This document shows, in pieces, positions 48,958 through 56,689 of a stretch of 64,000 nucleotides of DNA. A program made the translations under genes and the position numbers. Position 1 is the stretch's first letter. Every line of letters starts with the position of its first letter. The stretch comes from Rhodanobacter sp. DHB23 (GTDB lineage Bacteria > Pseudomonadota > Gammaproteobacteria > Xanthomonadales > Rhodanobacteraceae), in contig NZ_JACYXK010000027.1 of NCBI RefSeq assembly GCF_014842975.1, positions 310,001-374,000 of the forward strand, in the 5' to 3' direction. The notes below the pieces were generated by a model. The model worked only from the letters and a program-made list of their open reading frames with translations. It searched no databases and was not told the origin of the DNA.

Positions 48958-49722
48958 ATGAGCAAGACAATGTCTCGTTCCGCCGGGCGCAACGCCGCCC
49001 TCGCCGTCGGCCTGTCGGCCGCTGCAACCCTGTTCGCATCGCCTGTGGCTGCACAGATCCTGGTTACCGATGGCGCATCCATCACGGCCAACAATGCCGG
49101 CTTTGCGGCGCAATTGGCCAAAACCGTCGCCCAGTATGTACGACAGGCCGAACAGCTCTACCAGGAAACCCAAACCACCTTGCAGCTCATCTCCAGCGTC
49201 CAGGGCCTGACAAGCAACATGAGTTTGCTTCCCAACCAGATGCAAGAGATCACGGATGCCAGCCCTATCATCGAAGCCAACTGCGGAAGCAATCTCGGCA
49301 TCGTGGGCGACTTGCTGAACAACGTCACCTCGTTGATCAATCAGAATATTACGCAACGCCAGGCACAAATCTGCGCACAGATCGTCCAGACACAAGTGGA
49401 CGAGTACAACCTCAACGTGCAGATGTTGCAACGCTTGGATCAGTACAGCGGCTACTTCAGCCAAGTCGAAGGCATCATAAGCAAGGCAAAAACCTTGGGT
49501 GATGCAAACAGTGCGAACAATCAGGCGCAGCAGTACGACGCGTCCATGAACACAGAGATGAATAACTTCCGGACCCTGATCCAGGCCAAGGAAAGCACGA
49601 TCCAATCGCTACAAGGAATCCAGTCCGCCTTGGCTCAACAAGCCATGCGCGGTAACTCCAGCCTGATAGGCAATGCAGTTCAAGGTGTCGCGCTTACCGC
49701 CGCATTCACCATAGATCAATAA
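48958..49722 (+). CDS. virB5: VirB5-like minor pilin or tip protein
   Basis: This 254-residue exported protein has a signal peptide ending in V-A-A-Q. The rest is mostly alpha-helical with many Gln, Asn and Ser, matching the VirB5/TrbJ three-helix bundle. Its position between virB4 and virB6 is the standard one. VirB5 is thought to sit at the pilus tip. The gene is less GC-rich than virB4. Sequence conservation is low in this family, so the call leans on position and fold pattern. Confidence 0.78.
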   Translation: MSKTMSRSAGRNAALAVGLSAAATLFASPVAAQILVTDGASITANNAGFAAQLAKTVAQYVRQAEQLYQETQTTLQLISSVQGLTSNMSLLPNQMQEITDASPIIEANCGSNLGIVGDLLNNVTSLINQNITQRQAQICAQIVQTQVDEYNLNVQMLQRLDQYSGYFSQVEGIISKAKTLGDANSANNQAQQYDASMNTEMNNFRTLIQAKESTIQSLQGIQSALAQQAMRGNSSLIGNAVQGVALTAAFTIDQ

Positions 49723-49804
49723 TTTTCGGCGTATTTGCCATGCATCCACTCCAGCACCGCAACACCACGAATAACCGTGCCTCCCTCGAGGACAGGACTG
49801 CGTC

Positions 49805-50920
49805 ATGAACCTTGCCATCTATGTGCTGGTATACAACTACATCAACCACGCCATCAACAACTTCATGGATCAGATCATGACCCAGGTCATGACTTGGGTA
49901 AGTTTTGTTGCGGTAACGGTTGTAACGCTGTGGATACTCACTACCGGTTACAAAGTCATCACCGGCCAGATGCGCGAATCGCTGATGGCTGTAGTGGTCA
50001 ACATGACGCGCATCGCCTGCATCGTCACCGTCGCCGCCAGCATGTCCGTCGGCAGCGCGAGCATCCATGATCTGTTCGCCAGCCAGTTGCCCACCGCGTT
50101 GAACCAGTTGTTCACCGGCAGCACTGACAGCATCCCAGACACCATCAACAAGAACTTGGCGCTCACTGTAACTGCGATGAGCGCCATTGACGCGGTGCAG
50201 GCGCCCTCCAACGACGTCGTCACGGTCACCCAGAAAGCCCGCGCCACCGATCTGGCCATCTTCGGCACCGCCAGTCCGCCCATGGCAGCGGGCGCCATGC
50301 TGCTGATGTACAACTTCGCCATCGCCCTTGTCGTGGGCCTAGGACCATTGTTCATCCTCTGTCTGATCTTCGACCAGACCAAACCATTGTTCCAGAAGTG
50401 GCTGATGTATGGCATTGGCACGGTGTTCTCGCTGGCCATGCTGAGCTTCATTTCCACCATTGTGCTCAACGTCACCGCGCGAGCCGCCGCTGCACTGTGG
50501 GGTAGCAACCTCATCAACAACATGATTGGCACCAACAGCGAAGGCTTGTCCACACAGTCGCTGGAACAAGGCGGCATCGGCCTGCTGATGACCATGCTGA
50601 TCATTTCCGTACCTCCCATGGCGGGCAATTTCTTCTCGGCCACACTGGGCAACTTCAATCCCTACAACGTCTTCAGCCGAGCAGGCCAGCCGGGGCCAGC
50701 TGGGCAGCCACCGGGGTCATATGGGTATGGTGGACATGGGCCATCGCAAGCAGGCATTGGACAAACTAACGCTGGGCAACTAACTGGAACTGGGGGCTTT
50801 AACACATTACCAAGTTCAGCTTCCTACAGTGGCGCTCACTTAAGTAATTCGGGATTTGCGACAGGCAATGATGTAACCAAGCAAGGTGGCGGTTTGGCCA
50901 ACCCGCTGACAGGAAGGTGA
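49805..50920 (+). CDS. virB6: T4SS polytopic membrane protein VirB6
   Basis: This 371-residue protein has several membrane helices (W-V-S-F-V-A-V-T-V-V-T-L-W-I-L; L-L-M-Y-N-F-A-I-A-L-V-V-G-L-G-P-L-F-I-L; the A-M-L-S-F-I-S-T-I-V-L stretch; L-L-M-T-M-L-I-I-S-V-P-P-M) and a large periplasmic loop. G-L-G-P-L-F-I-L-C-L-I-F is the VirB6/TrbL signature. A Gly/Pro/Ser-rich C-terminal tail is present. VirB6 helps the substrate cross the inner membrane. Confidence 0.9.
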   Translation: MNLAIYVLVYNYINHAINNFMDQIMTQVMTWVSFVAVTVVTLWILTTGYKVITGQMRESLMAVVVNMTRIACIVTVAASMSVGSASIHDLFASQLPTALNQLFTGSTDSIPDTINKNLALTVTAMSAIDAVQAPSNDVVTVTQKARATDLAIFGTASPPMAAGAMLLMYNFAIALVVGLGPLFILCLIFDQTKPLFQKWLMYGIGTVFSLAMLSFISTIVLNVTARAAAALWGSNLINNMIGTNSEGLSTQSLEQGGIGLLMTMLIISVPPMAGNFFSATLGNFNPYNVFSRAGQPGPAGQPPGSYGYGGHGPSQAGIGQTNAGQLTGTGGFNTLPSSASYSGAHLSNSGFATGNDVTKQGGGLANPLTGR

Positions 50921-50925
50921 TAGTC

Positions 50926-51399
50926 ATGAAAACTCTTTGCTTCCTCACGCTTTTATTGGTCGCCACCTCCACTCATTCCCAAGACTGCGCCGGAGTGAAT
51001 GCGGGCGGCGTATGCGTCCCCCCCGACGTGGCGATGCCGGGTTATCAGCAACAAGCCCCGCAGCCGCCTCCGCAGAAATGGGTGGATCATTGGGGCGCGA
51101 TTGCAACCTATGAGCCGAATGGAAGTCTCGGAGCAGCCACCAACATGCCGAGTCAAAACAGTGCTGAACAGGCCGCCCTTGCGGATTGCCAGTCGAAGCA
51201 CGGATCTGCATGCAAGATTCAACTTTCATATCGCAATCAATGTGCTGCAATGGTGGTGAGTGGCAAAGGATATAACGTGACTCCTGCCGCCACCGTAGAT
51301 CTGGCTGTAGCGAAAGGCATGAACACTTGCACTAATTCGGGCGACCCCAACTGCCACGTCTATTACACAGCCTGCAGCCTACCCACCCGGATTCAATGA
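50926..51399 (+). CDS. DUF4189 periplasmic protein
   Basis: This 157-residue protein has a signal peptide (M-K-T-L-C-F-L-T-L-L-L-V-A-T-S-T-H-S). The DUF4189 domain shows W-G-A-I-A, A-E-Q-A-A-L-A-D-C, and C-A-A-M-V-V with paired cysteines. Its function is unknown. ATG 50926 has AGGAAGG 7 nt before it. The position between virB6 and an effector/immunity pair, with the stop overlapping the next start, suggests a part in the secretion system, perhaps a further immunity protein or a periplasmic accessory factor. That role is inference. Confidence 0.75.
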   Translation: MKTLCFLTLLLVATSTHSQDCAGVNAGGVCVPPDVAMPGYQQQAPQPPPQKWVDHWGAIATYEPNGSLGAATNMPSQNSAEQAALADCQSKHGSACKIQLSYRNQCAAMVVSGKGYNVTPAATVDLAVAKGMNTCTNSGDPNCHVYYTACSLPTRIQ

Positions 51400-52097
51400 C
51401 TATGCCAACCATGAAATTGCTGCTTAGTTACACCGGCATGATGCTGATTTCAGGCGCACTGCTGTGCGCATGCGACTCTTCCAATTCGCCGTCAAGCGCG
51501 CTGGCGTCTTCAACATCGAGCGCACCTCCTACGTCAAGCGTTTCCGCGACCGCGCCTTCATCGGCGTCTACCGCCACACAAGAAAAACCCATGGATGACT
51601 TGAAGACCTTCATTGGCAACAACCACCTACTGGACTCCAAGGCCGGCGACCTCAATGGCAGCGGCAAGCCAGGCGTGCTGCTGGTGCTCGATCCAGCCAC
51701 TGGCGGTACTGGAAAACTGGGCGAAGGCCCGTCACGCACGGTGTTGCTACTTGTGCGCGACGCCTCCGGGCAACTGGAAAACGCCGTGCAAAACGACAAA
51801 TTTGTGCCTTGCGCACAATGTGGCGGCATAGCAGGCGACCCCTACAGCTACACGCAGATAGGCAAGGGCCAATTCACCGTGGTGACTGAAGGCGGTTCGC
51901 GCGAGCACTGGTCGAATGAATACACCTTCGCCTATGTGCCCGCGCAAAACGGCTGGCTACTGCATGAAGTGAAGCGCGAGGTGACCGACCAGGAAACCGG
52001 TAAGCACAAGACACTGGATCTGACATCAAAGGATTTCGGCGCAGTGCGTTTCCAGGATTTCGACCCTGCCAACCTGCCGGAGGCCACGCTGCCTTGA
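51396..52097 (+). CDS. Putative immunity lipoprotein (X-Tfi) for the GH19 effector
   Basis: This 233-residue lipoprotein has its lipobox ending in L-L-C-A-C at about residues 24-28. A Ser/Ala/Thr-rich linker to about residue 65 precedes a globular domain with A-G-D-L-N-G-S-G-K-P-G and C-A-Q-C-G-G-I-A-G-D-P-Y. The D-L-N-G-S-G-K-P segment is reminiscent of the calcium-binding loop of the X. citri inhibitor XAC2610, which protects against the muramidase effector encoded next to it. The start overlaps the DUF4189 stop; ATG 51411 is an alternative. The immunity role is inferred from gene order and the lipoprotein signal. Confidence 0.65.
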   Translation: MTMPTMKLLLSYTGMMLISGALLCACDSSNSPSSALASSTSSAPPTSSVSATAPSSASTATQEKPMDDLKTFIGNNHLLDSKAGDLNGSGKPGVLLVLDPATGGTGKLGEGPSRTVLLLVRDASGQLENAVQNDKFVPCAQCGGIAGDPYSYTQIGKGQFTVVTEGGSREHWSNEYTFAYVPAQNGWLLHEVKREVTDQETGKHKTLDLTSKDFGAVRFQDFDPANLPEATLP

Positions 52098-52182
52098 GTA
52101 GTTGATTCACGCCAGGGTTGGCGGGAATGTTGCAGACAGGGAACGCAGTCGCCCCTTCAGGAATTCGGTCAGGAGTTATTGC

Positions 52183-53457
52183 ATGGCTACCGATAGAGAG
52201 ACCCAGTTGTTGCAAGCCGCTTATCAGGCGGGCATCACGTCGCCGAAGGAATTGGCGAATTTCATGGCGCAGGTGAACGCTGAATCCGGCGGGCTCAACA
52301 AGCTGGACGAAAGTTTCCGCTATACCACGGGCGTTTCGCAGATCCCTGTGAAATACGCCCATCGCGAAGGCGACGCGACACTGGAGGCTGCCCGTGTTAG
52401 TGCATTAAAAGGGCACCCCGAGGAACTGGCCCGGCTGATGTATGGCGGGCGCAATGGAAACAACGACACGACCGATGGGTACACCTATCGTGGGCGCGGC
52501 TATATCCAGCTCACCGGCAAAGACAATTACGAAGCTGCCGGCAAGGCATTGCATATTGACCTGGCGCGCGACCCCGACCTCGCGGCCCAGCCCGAGAACG
52601 CCGCCAGGATCGCCGTGTGGTACTGGCAGAATCGGGTGCCTGACACGGCACACAAAGATGTAGAGGCCGCGACATTAGCCATCAACGGTGGTTATAACGG
52701 CCTGGATACGCGGCAAACGCAGTTCGTCAAATGGGAAAAGATCCTGACGTCGGGAACGATGCAACATCTGGCCAAGGGGGAAGCTCCCAGCCTACCGGCG
52801 GAATCGGCAACGAGGCATGCAGGAAAGCATGCCAGCTTGGGACAAGGTGTCCATGGCGACAATGTCAGGAAGCTGCAATCGGAACTGGCCGCATTGGGCT
52901 ACAAAGACAGCAAGGGCCGCCTATTGGGCGCGGACGGCAACTTCGGATCGGACACCCGCCACGCCGTGGAACGCTTCCAGCACGACCATCAACTCATCAT
53001 AGACGGCAAGGTCGGCCCCCAGACCCAACAGGCGATGCACTCGGCGCTGCAACAACAGGCCACTGCCCATGACCTGACCGGCCCTCGCCATCCCGATCAC
53101 GCCCTGTACGAGCAGGCACTGACCGGCGTGCGTACCCTTGACGCCCAGCACGGCCGCTCTATCAACCAGCAAGACATCAACCTTGCGGCCGCATTGGCCG
53201 TCGAGGCCAAGCACCAGGGCATAACGCGCATCGACCAGGTAGCTCTCGGCGACAACGGCAGTCGGGTCTACATTGCCCAAAACCCGGCATCACCAATGGA
53301 AATGGCGAAGTTCGGTTCCGTCGATACGGCCAGCGCCTTGCAGACCCCGCTGGCCCTGAGCTCCGCCACGGCAGCATCCATGCCGTCACCTGCCTCGATG
53401 TCACCGGCTGTTGTGCAGCCATCCCAACCGAGTCAGGCCAACGCCCTGGCCATCTAG
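52183..53457 (+). CDS. X-T4SS effector: GH19 muramidase/chitinase-like, PG-binding, XVIPCD-like
   Basis: This 424-residue modular protein has no signal peptide. The GH19 domain spans about residues 1-190, with the catalytic Glu candidate in Q-V-N-A-E-S-G-G and the Y-R-G-R-G-Y-I-Q-L-T-G core. A peptidoglycan-binding domain spans about 215-290 (V-R-K-L-Q-S-E-L-A-A-L-G-Y, F-G-S-D-T-R-H-A-V). Residues 300-424 begin H-P-D-H-A-L-Y-E-Q and include a G-I-T-R-I-D-Q-V-A-L segment and a Gln/Pro-rich end, matching the XVIPCD recruitment domain. It would be delivered by VirD4 and digest rival cell walls. An AGGAG site precedes ATG 52183. Confidence 0.82.
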   Translation: MATDRETQLLQAAYQAGITSPKELANFMAQVNAESGGLNKLDESFRYTTGVSQIPVKYAHREGDATLEAARVSALKGHPEELARLMYGGRNGNNDTTDGYTYRGRGYIQLTGKDNYEAAGKALHIDLARDPDLAAQPENAARIAVWYWQNRVPDTAHKDVEAATLAINGGYNGLDTRQTQFVKWEKILTSGTMQHLAKGEAPSLPAESATRHAGKHASLGQGVHGDNVRKLQSELAALGYKDSKGRLLGADGNFGSDTRHAVERFQHDHQLIIDGKVGPQTQQAMHSALQQQATAHDLTGPRHPDHALYEQALTGVRTLDAQHGRSINQQDINLAAALAVEAKHQGITRIDQVALGDNGSRVYIAQNPASPMEMAKFGSVDTASALQTPLALSSATAASMPSPASMSPAVVQPSQPSQANALAI

Positions 53458-53538
53458 GTCCACACCATCGCATATCCGCATCACGCGTCCGGCTGAACCA
53501 GCCCCCGTCGCCATTTCATCAGCACAAGGAGTCAAGCC

Positions 53539-53859
53539 ATGAAACTGCGCCCACTGTTTGCCGCTCTCGCCATCGGCGCCACCGGACTGACCACCGGTAC
53601 CGCGCACGCCCAAGGCGCGGATCCCTGTTCGGTCTATACCTGCATGGCGGGCCTCTCCGGTTCGGGCGCCCCGGGCGGAGCGGCATGCACCGCCCCCATC
53701 GCCACCTTCCACGCGATCCAGGTGTGGTCGCCGCACTTCAACAGCTCGGCTACCGCCGCCGCGCGCCGGCGATTCCTGATGAAGTGCCCGGGAGCCCAGG
53801 AGCCCACCAACCTGGTCATCCTCAATGCCATCATCGCGGAGTGGGGTTACAGCCCCTGA
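53539..53859 (+). CDS. TrbM/KikA-like periplasmic protein
   Basis: This 106-residue exported protein has a signal peptide ending A-H-A. The mature part has D-P-C-S-V-Y-T-C-M-A-G-L, G-G-A-A-C, then I-Q-V-W-S-P-H-F-N and R-R-F-L-M-K-C-P-G-A, the pattern of TrbM/KikA proteins found in conjugation loci. Four cysteines probably form disulfides. Its presence between an effector and virD4 in a killing system is uncommon, and its job is unknown. Confidence 0.75.
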   Translation: MKLRPLFAALAIGATGLTTGTAHAQGADPCSVYTCMAGLSGSGAPGGAACTAPIATFHAIQVWSPHFNSSATAAARRRFLMKCPGAQEPTNLVILNAIIAEWGYSP

Positions 53860-54154
53860 ATCACGCCGCATGCTGCATCCCACGGCCCCGCTCCCTGCCT
53901 GGCGAGGCGATTTTCCCGGCATGTAATGCATGCCTGTCCCTCGCTCCGGCAAACCAGCGCATTTGCCGCGCGAAACTGCACGTGCGCATCCGCGGACATC
54001 GCCTACGCAGGCCGTCTCCAGCCAGGAGCGTTCGTCCGCAAAAAGGATCCGGCCCACCGGCCTGTCCGACCATCCCGCCTGACTGCATGCCCATGGCATG
54101 CACTGCTTTTCAATCCATGTTCCACCAGCGGAACGTTCGACGAGGCACTGAAGG
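53860..54154. other. Gap between the TrbM-like gene and virD4
   Basis: This gap of 295 nt has no supported gene. Open frames across it are extensions of, or antisense to, virD4. I saw no strong promoter or terminator. Its size leaves room for a separate virD4 promoter. Confidence 0.4.
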
Positions 54155-55966
54155 ATGAGCCAAGGGAAACTGGTTTTCACGGCACTGCTGTTCGCGGCCG
54201 CCCTGCTCGGCGGCCTCTGCCTCGCCAACTGGCTCACGCTGTGGCTGCTTGGCCTGAAGGGCTCGCCCCCGGCCTGGAACACCTGGTGGCAGTACCACCA
54301 AGCCAGCAACCTGCCGCCGTACGCACCGTATGCCGGCAAGATCAAGCTGGCAGGAGGACTCGGCTTCGGCCTGCCCTTGCTGACCTGGCTGCTCCTGCTG
54401 ATCCCGTTGTCCCGGCGCAAGGCCGAGTCCCTGCACGGCGACGCACGTTTCGCCGGCCTGCGCGACCTCAAGAAGGCCGGGCTGCTCGCGCAGACTCCGC
54501 AAGGCATCCTCATCGGCAAGTACAAGGGACGCTATCTGTGGTTGAACGGCACCCAGCACGCCATCGCCATTTCCCCCACGCGCTCCGGCAAGACCACGAG
54601 CATCGCCATCCCGGCATTGCTTTCCTATGCCCAGTCGATGGTGGTGCTCGACCTCAAAGGCGAACTGTTCAAGGCCACCAGCGGCTGGCGCGAGGCTCAA
54701 GGCCATGCCATCCGGGTGTGGGCACCTTACGACGATGCGGGGAACACCCATCGATTCAACCCGATGTCCCTCATGGCCGGCATGGATCCCGGCAAGCGCC
54801 TTGGCGAAATCCAGACCATGGCCGCCATCCTGTACCCGGACGAGACCGGCAAGGATCCCTTCTGGACCAGCCAGTCGCGTGCAGCCTTCAGCGCCTTCGC
54901 TTCTTTCATGTTCGAAACCTGGGATGCCCAGGTGCTGGCCCGGCATCGCGCCGGCGTCCCCGCCTCGATGCAGCTCGACCCGAACACCTCGATCCTGTTC
55001 CCCAGCCTGGAACGCATCCTGCGCCTTTCCAGCGGCATGGACGGCAAGAGCACCAGGGAAACGCTGCAGCAGATACTCACCGAGCCCGTCCACGCCTGCG
55101 TCAGTCCGCAAACCCGCACCGTGTTCGGCAATCTCCTGGGGCTGGCCGAGCAGACCTTCTCCTCGGTCATCGCCACCGTGCAGGCGCCGCTGCAGCAGTT
55201 CCTGAGCCCGATCCTCGCCGCCGCCACCAACGCCACGGATTTCGACGTGACCGCGTTGCGCAGGCACCCCGCCACCCTTTACGTCATCATCCCCACCAAC
55301 AAGCTGGACGAGAGCAGCAAGCTGCTGAACATCTTCTTCAGCACCGTGATCGGCGCCAATCTCGGCAAGCAATTGGGCGAAGAGCCCGGCCTCAAGTACC
55401 AGTTGCTGATGCTGATGGACGAGTTCACCGCGATGGGTCGGGTGGATGTATGGGCCAAGCGCATCTCGATTTCCGCCAGCTACGGTGTCCGCGACCTGTG
55501 CATCGTGCAGAGCCGGGCGCAGTTGCGCTCGGCCTATGGCGACCATGACGCCCAGAACTTCATCACCAACCACGGCGCGCAGATCGTGTTCGCCCCGCGC
55601 GAGCAGGCCGATGCCAATGAATACAGCGAAATGCTCGGCTACAAGACGCTGCGCAGGCAGCAACGCAGCACCAGCCGCGGCCGCGACAGCCGCCAGGTAT
55701 CGATCAGCTACAACGAGGAGAAGCGCGCCTTGTTCCTGCCACAGGAAATCAAGCAACTGCCGCAGGACGAGGAGATCATCTTCTACGAAGGCTGCAAGCC
55801 CATCCGCGCACGCAAGAACTGGTTCTTCAAGGACAAGGAACTCAAGGCGCGCGCCGACGTGCCCCCCGCAAGGATCAAGCCGATGACGTGCCCTCCTGCA
55901 GGCGAAGCGACCAGGAACATCGTCCGTCCGCAACAGGAACAAGCCGCGGCATGGCTGGCGCAATAG
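54155..55966 (+). CDS. virD4: Type IV coupling ATPase VirD4
   Basis: This 603-residue coupling protein selects effectors and hands them to the channel. Two N-terminal membrane helices lie at about 6-30 and 65-90. Walker A is in S-P-T-R-S-G-K-T-T at about 140-148, and Walker B in L-M-L-M-D-E-F at about 417. The all-alpha domain between the two motifs recognises substrates; in Xanthomonas it binds the effector XVIPCD. It lies downstream of the first effector, not at the start of the virB operon. Confidence 0.95.
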   Translation: MSQGKLVFTALLFAAALLGGLCLANWLTLWLLGLKGSPPAWNTWWQYHQASNLPPYAPYAGKIKLAGGLGFGLPLLTWLLLLIPLSRRKAESLHGDARFAGLRDLKKAGLLAQTPQGILIGKYKGRYLWLNGTQHAIAISPTRSGKTTSIAIPALLSYAQSMVVLDLKGELFKATSGWREAQGHAIRVWAPYDDAGNTHRFNPMSLMAGMDPGKRLGEIQTMAAILYPDETGKDPFWTSQSRAAFSAFASFMFETWDAQVLARHRAGVPASMQLDPNTSILFPSLERILRLSSGMDGKSTRETLQQILTEPVHACVSPQTRTVFGNLLGLAEQTFSSVIATVQAPLQQFLSPILAAATNATDFDVTALRRHPATLYVIIPTNKLDESSKLLNIFFSTVIGANLGKQLGEEPGLKYQLLMLMDEFTAMGRVDVWAKRISISASYGVRDLCIVQSRAQLRSAYGDHDAQNFITNHGAQIVFAPREQADANEYSEMLGYKTLRRQQRSTSRGRDSRQVSISYNEEKRALFLPQEIKQLPQDEEIIFYEGCKPIRARKNWFFKDKELKARADVPPARIKPMTCPPAGEATRNIVRPQQEQAAAWLAQ

Positions 55967-56095
55967 GTCGCGCCACGCCCCCGGCAGGCCACGGCCCGAC
56001 CTGCCCCAGGCTCGATGGCGAAGCATCGGCACCGCTTCCTGAGGATCCCATCGCCACGCCACCGCCTCATGCCTGCACGGTGATCACTTCCGACC

Positions 56096-56689
56096 ATGAA
56101 ACCTCGAATCCAATCCGTCTTGCTCCTCACCTTGACCGCGATCACAGGATGCTCCATGGCACACGGCGACCCCAGCAACCCGAAGAAAAACCCGCACCCC
56201 GTCAAGCGCTATGAAGTCATCGCCACGGCGGATGCGCCAGGGCCGTGGGATTCAGTGAGCGGCACGGTGTTTTTCGATATCGTCAACGTGGACTGCGTGC
56301 CGCAGGGCTCATTCACCGGGGGACGGAACATCCCGAATGCCAGCCATGAATTCGAGATGGCCCGCACCGGCGAAAAAACCTGGAAGGGCCATTTCCATCG
56401 CGACCTGCTGCTGGACGAAGATTATTTCGGCAAGGGCGTTTGCCATTGGGATGCGACGGGGATGGGGCCGGTATTCGTTGCGCATGGCGCGACGTTCTCT
56501 CCGACGCGCGGCCTGAAGCAGGCGATGCAGGCCGGTTCGTACACTGAATACTTCAAGAAGAGCGCCTACAAGGATCACTCCTTTACCGGCATGGGCGCAC
56601 TGGAGTTCCTGCCCGACTCTCCTGAAGTCGCCAGGCATCCCGAGGACTTCTTCCCGATCACGGTCACCATCAAGGAGATCGGGCCGTGA
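56096..56689 (+). CDS. Putative immunity lipoprotein (X-Tfi) for the lipase effector
   Basis: This 197-residue lipoprotein has a signal peptide ending in I-T-G-C at about residue 19. The mature domain contains V-S-G-T-V-F-F-D-I-V-N-V-D-C and G-V-C-H-W-D-A-T-G. No enzymatic motif is visible. The gene directly precedes the lipase effector, and its TGA overlaps the GTG start of that gene by 4 nt. This tight coupling, plus the lipoprotein signal, suggests it sits on the periplasmic side and inhibits the toxin. I do not recognise the family from other settings. Confidence 0.6.
   Translation: MKPRIQSVLLLTLTAITGCSMAHGDPSNPKKNPHPVKRYEVIATADAPGPWDSVSGTVFFDIVNVDCVPQGSFTGGRNIPNASHEFEMARTGEKTWKGHFHRDLLLDEDYFGKGVCHWDATGMGPVFVAHGATFSPTRGLKQAMQAGSYTEYFKKSAYKDHSFTGMGALEFLPDSPEVARHPEDFFPITVTIKEIGP

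Noticed and set aside
52183-53457. Prophage endolysin or chitinase for the GH19 gene
   Set aside because: No holin, spanin or other phage gene is near; the XVIPCD-like C-terminal domain and the T4SS context explain it better.
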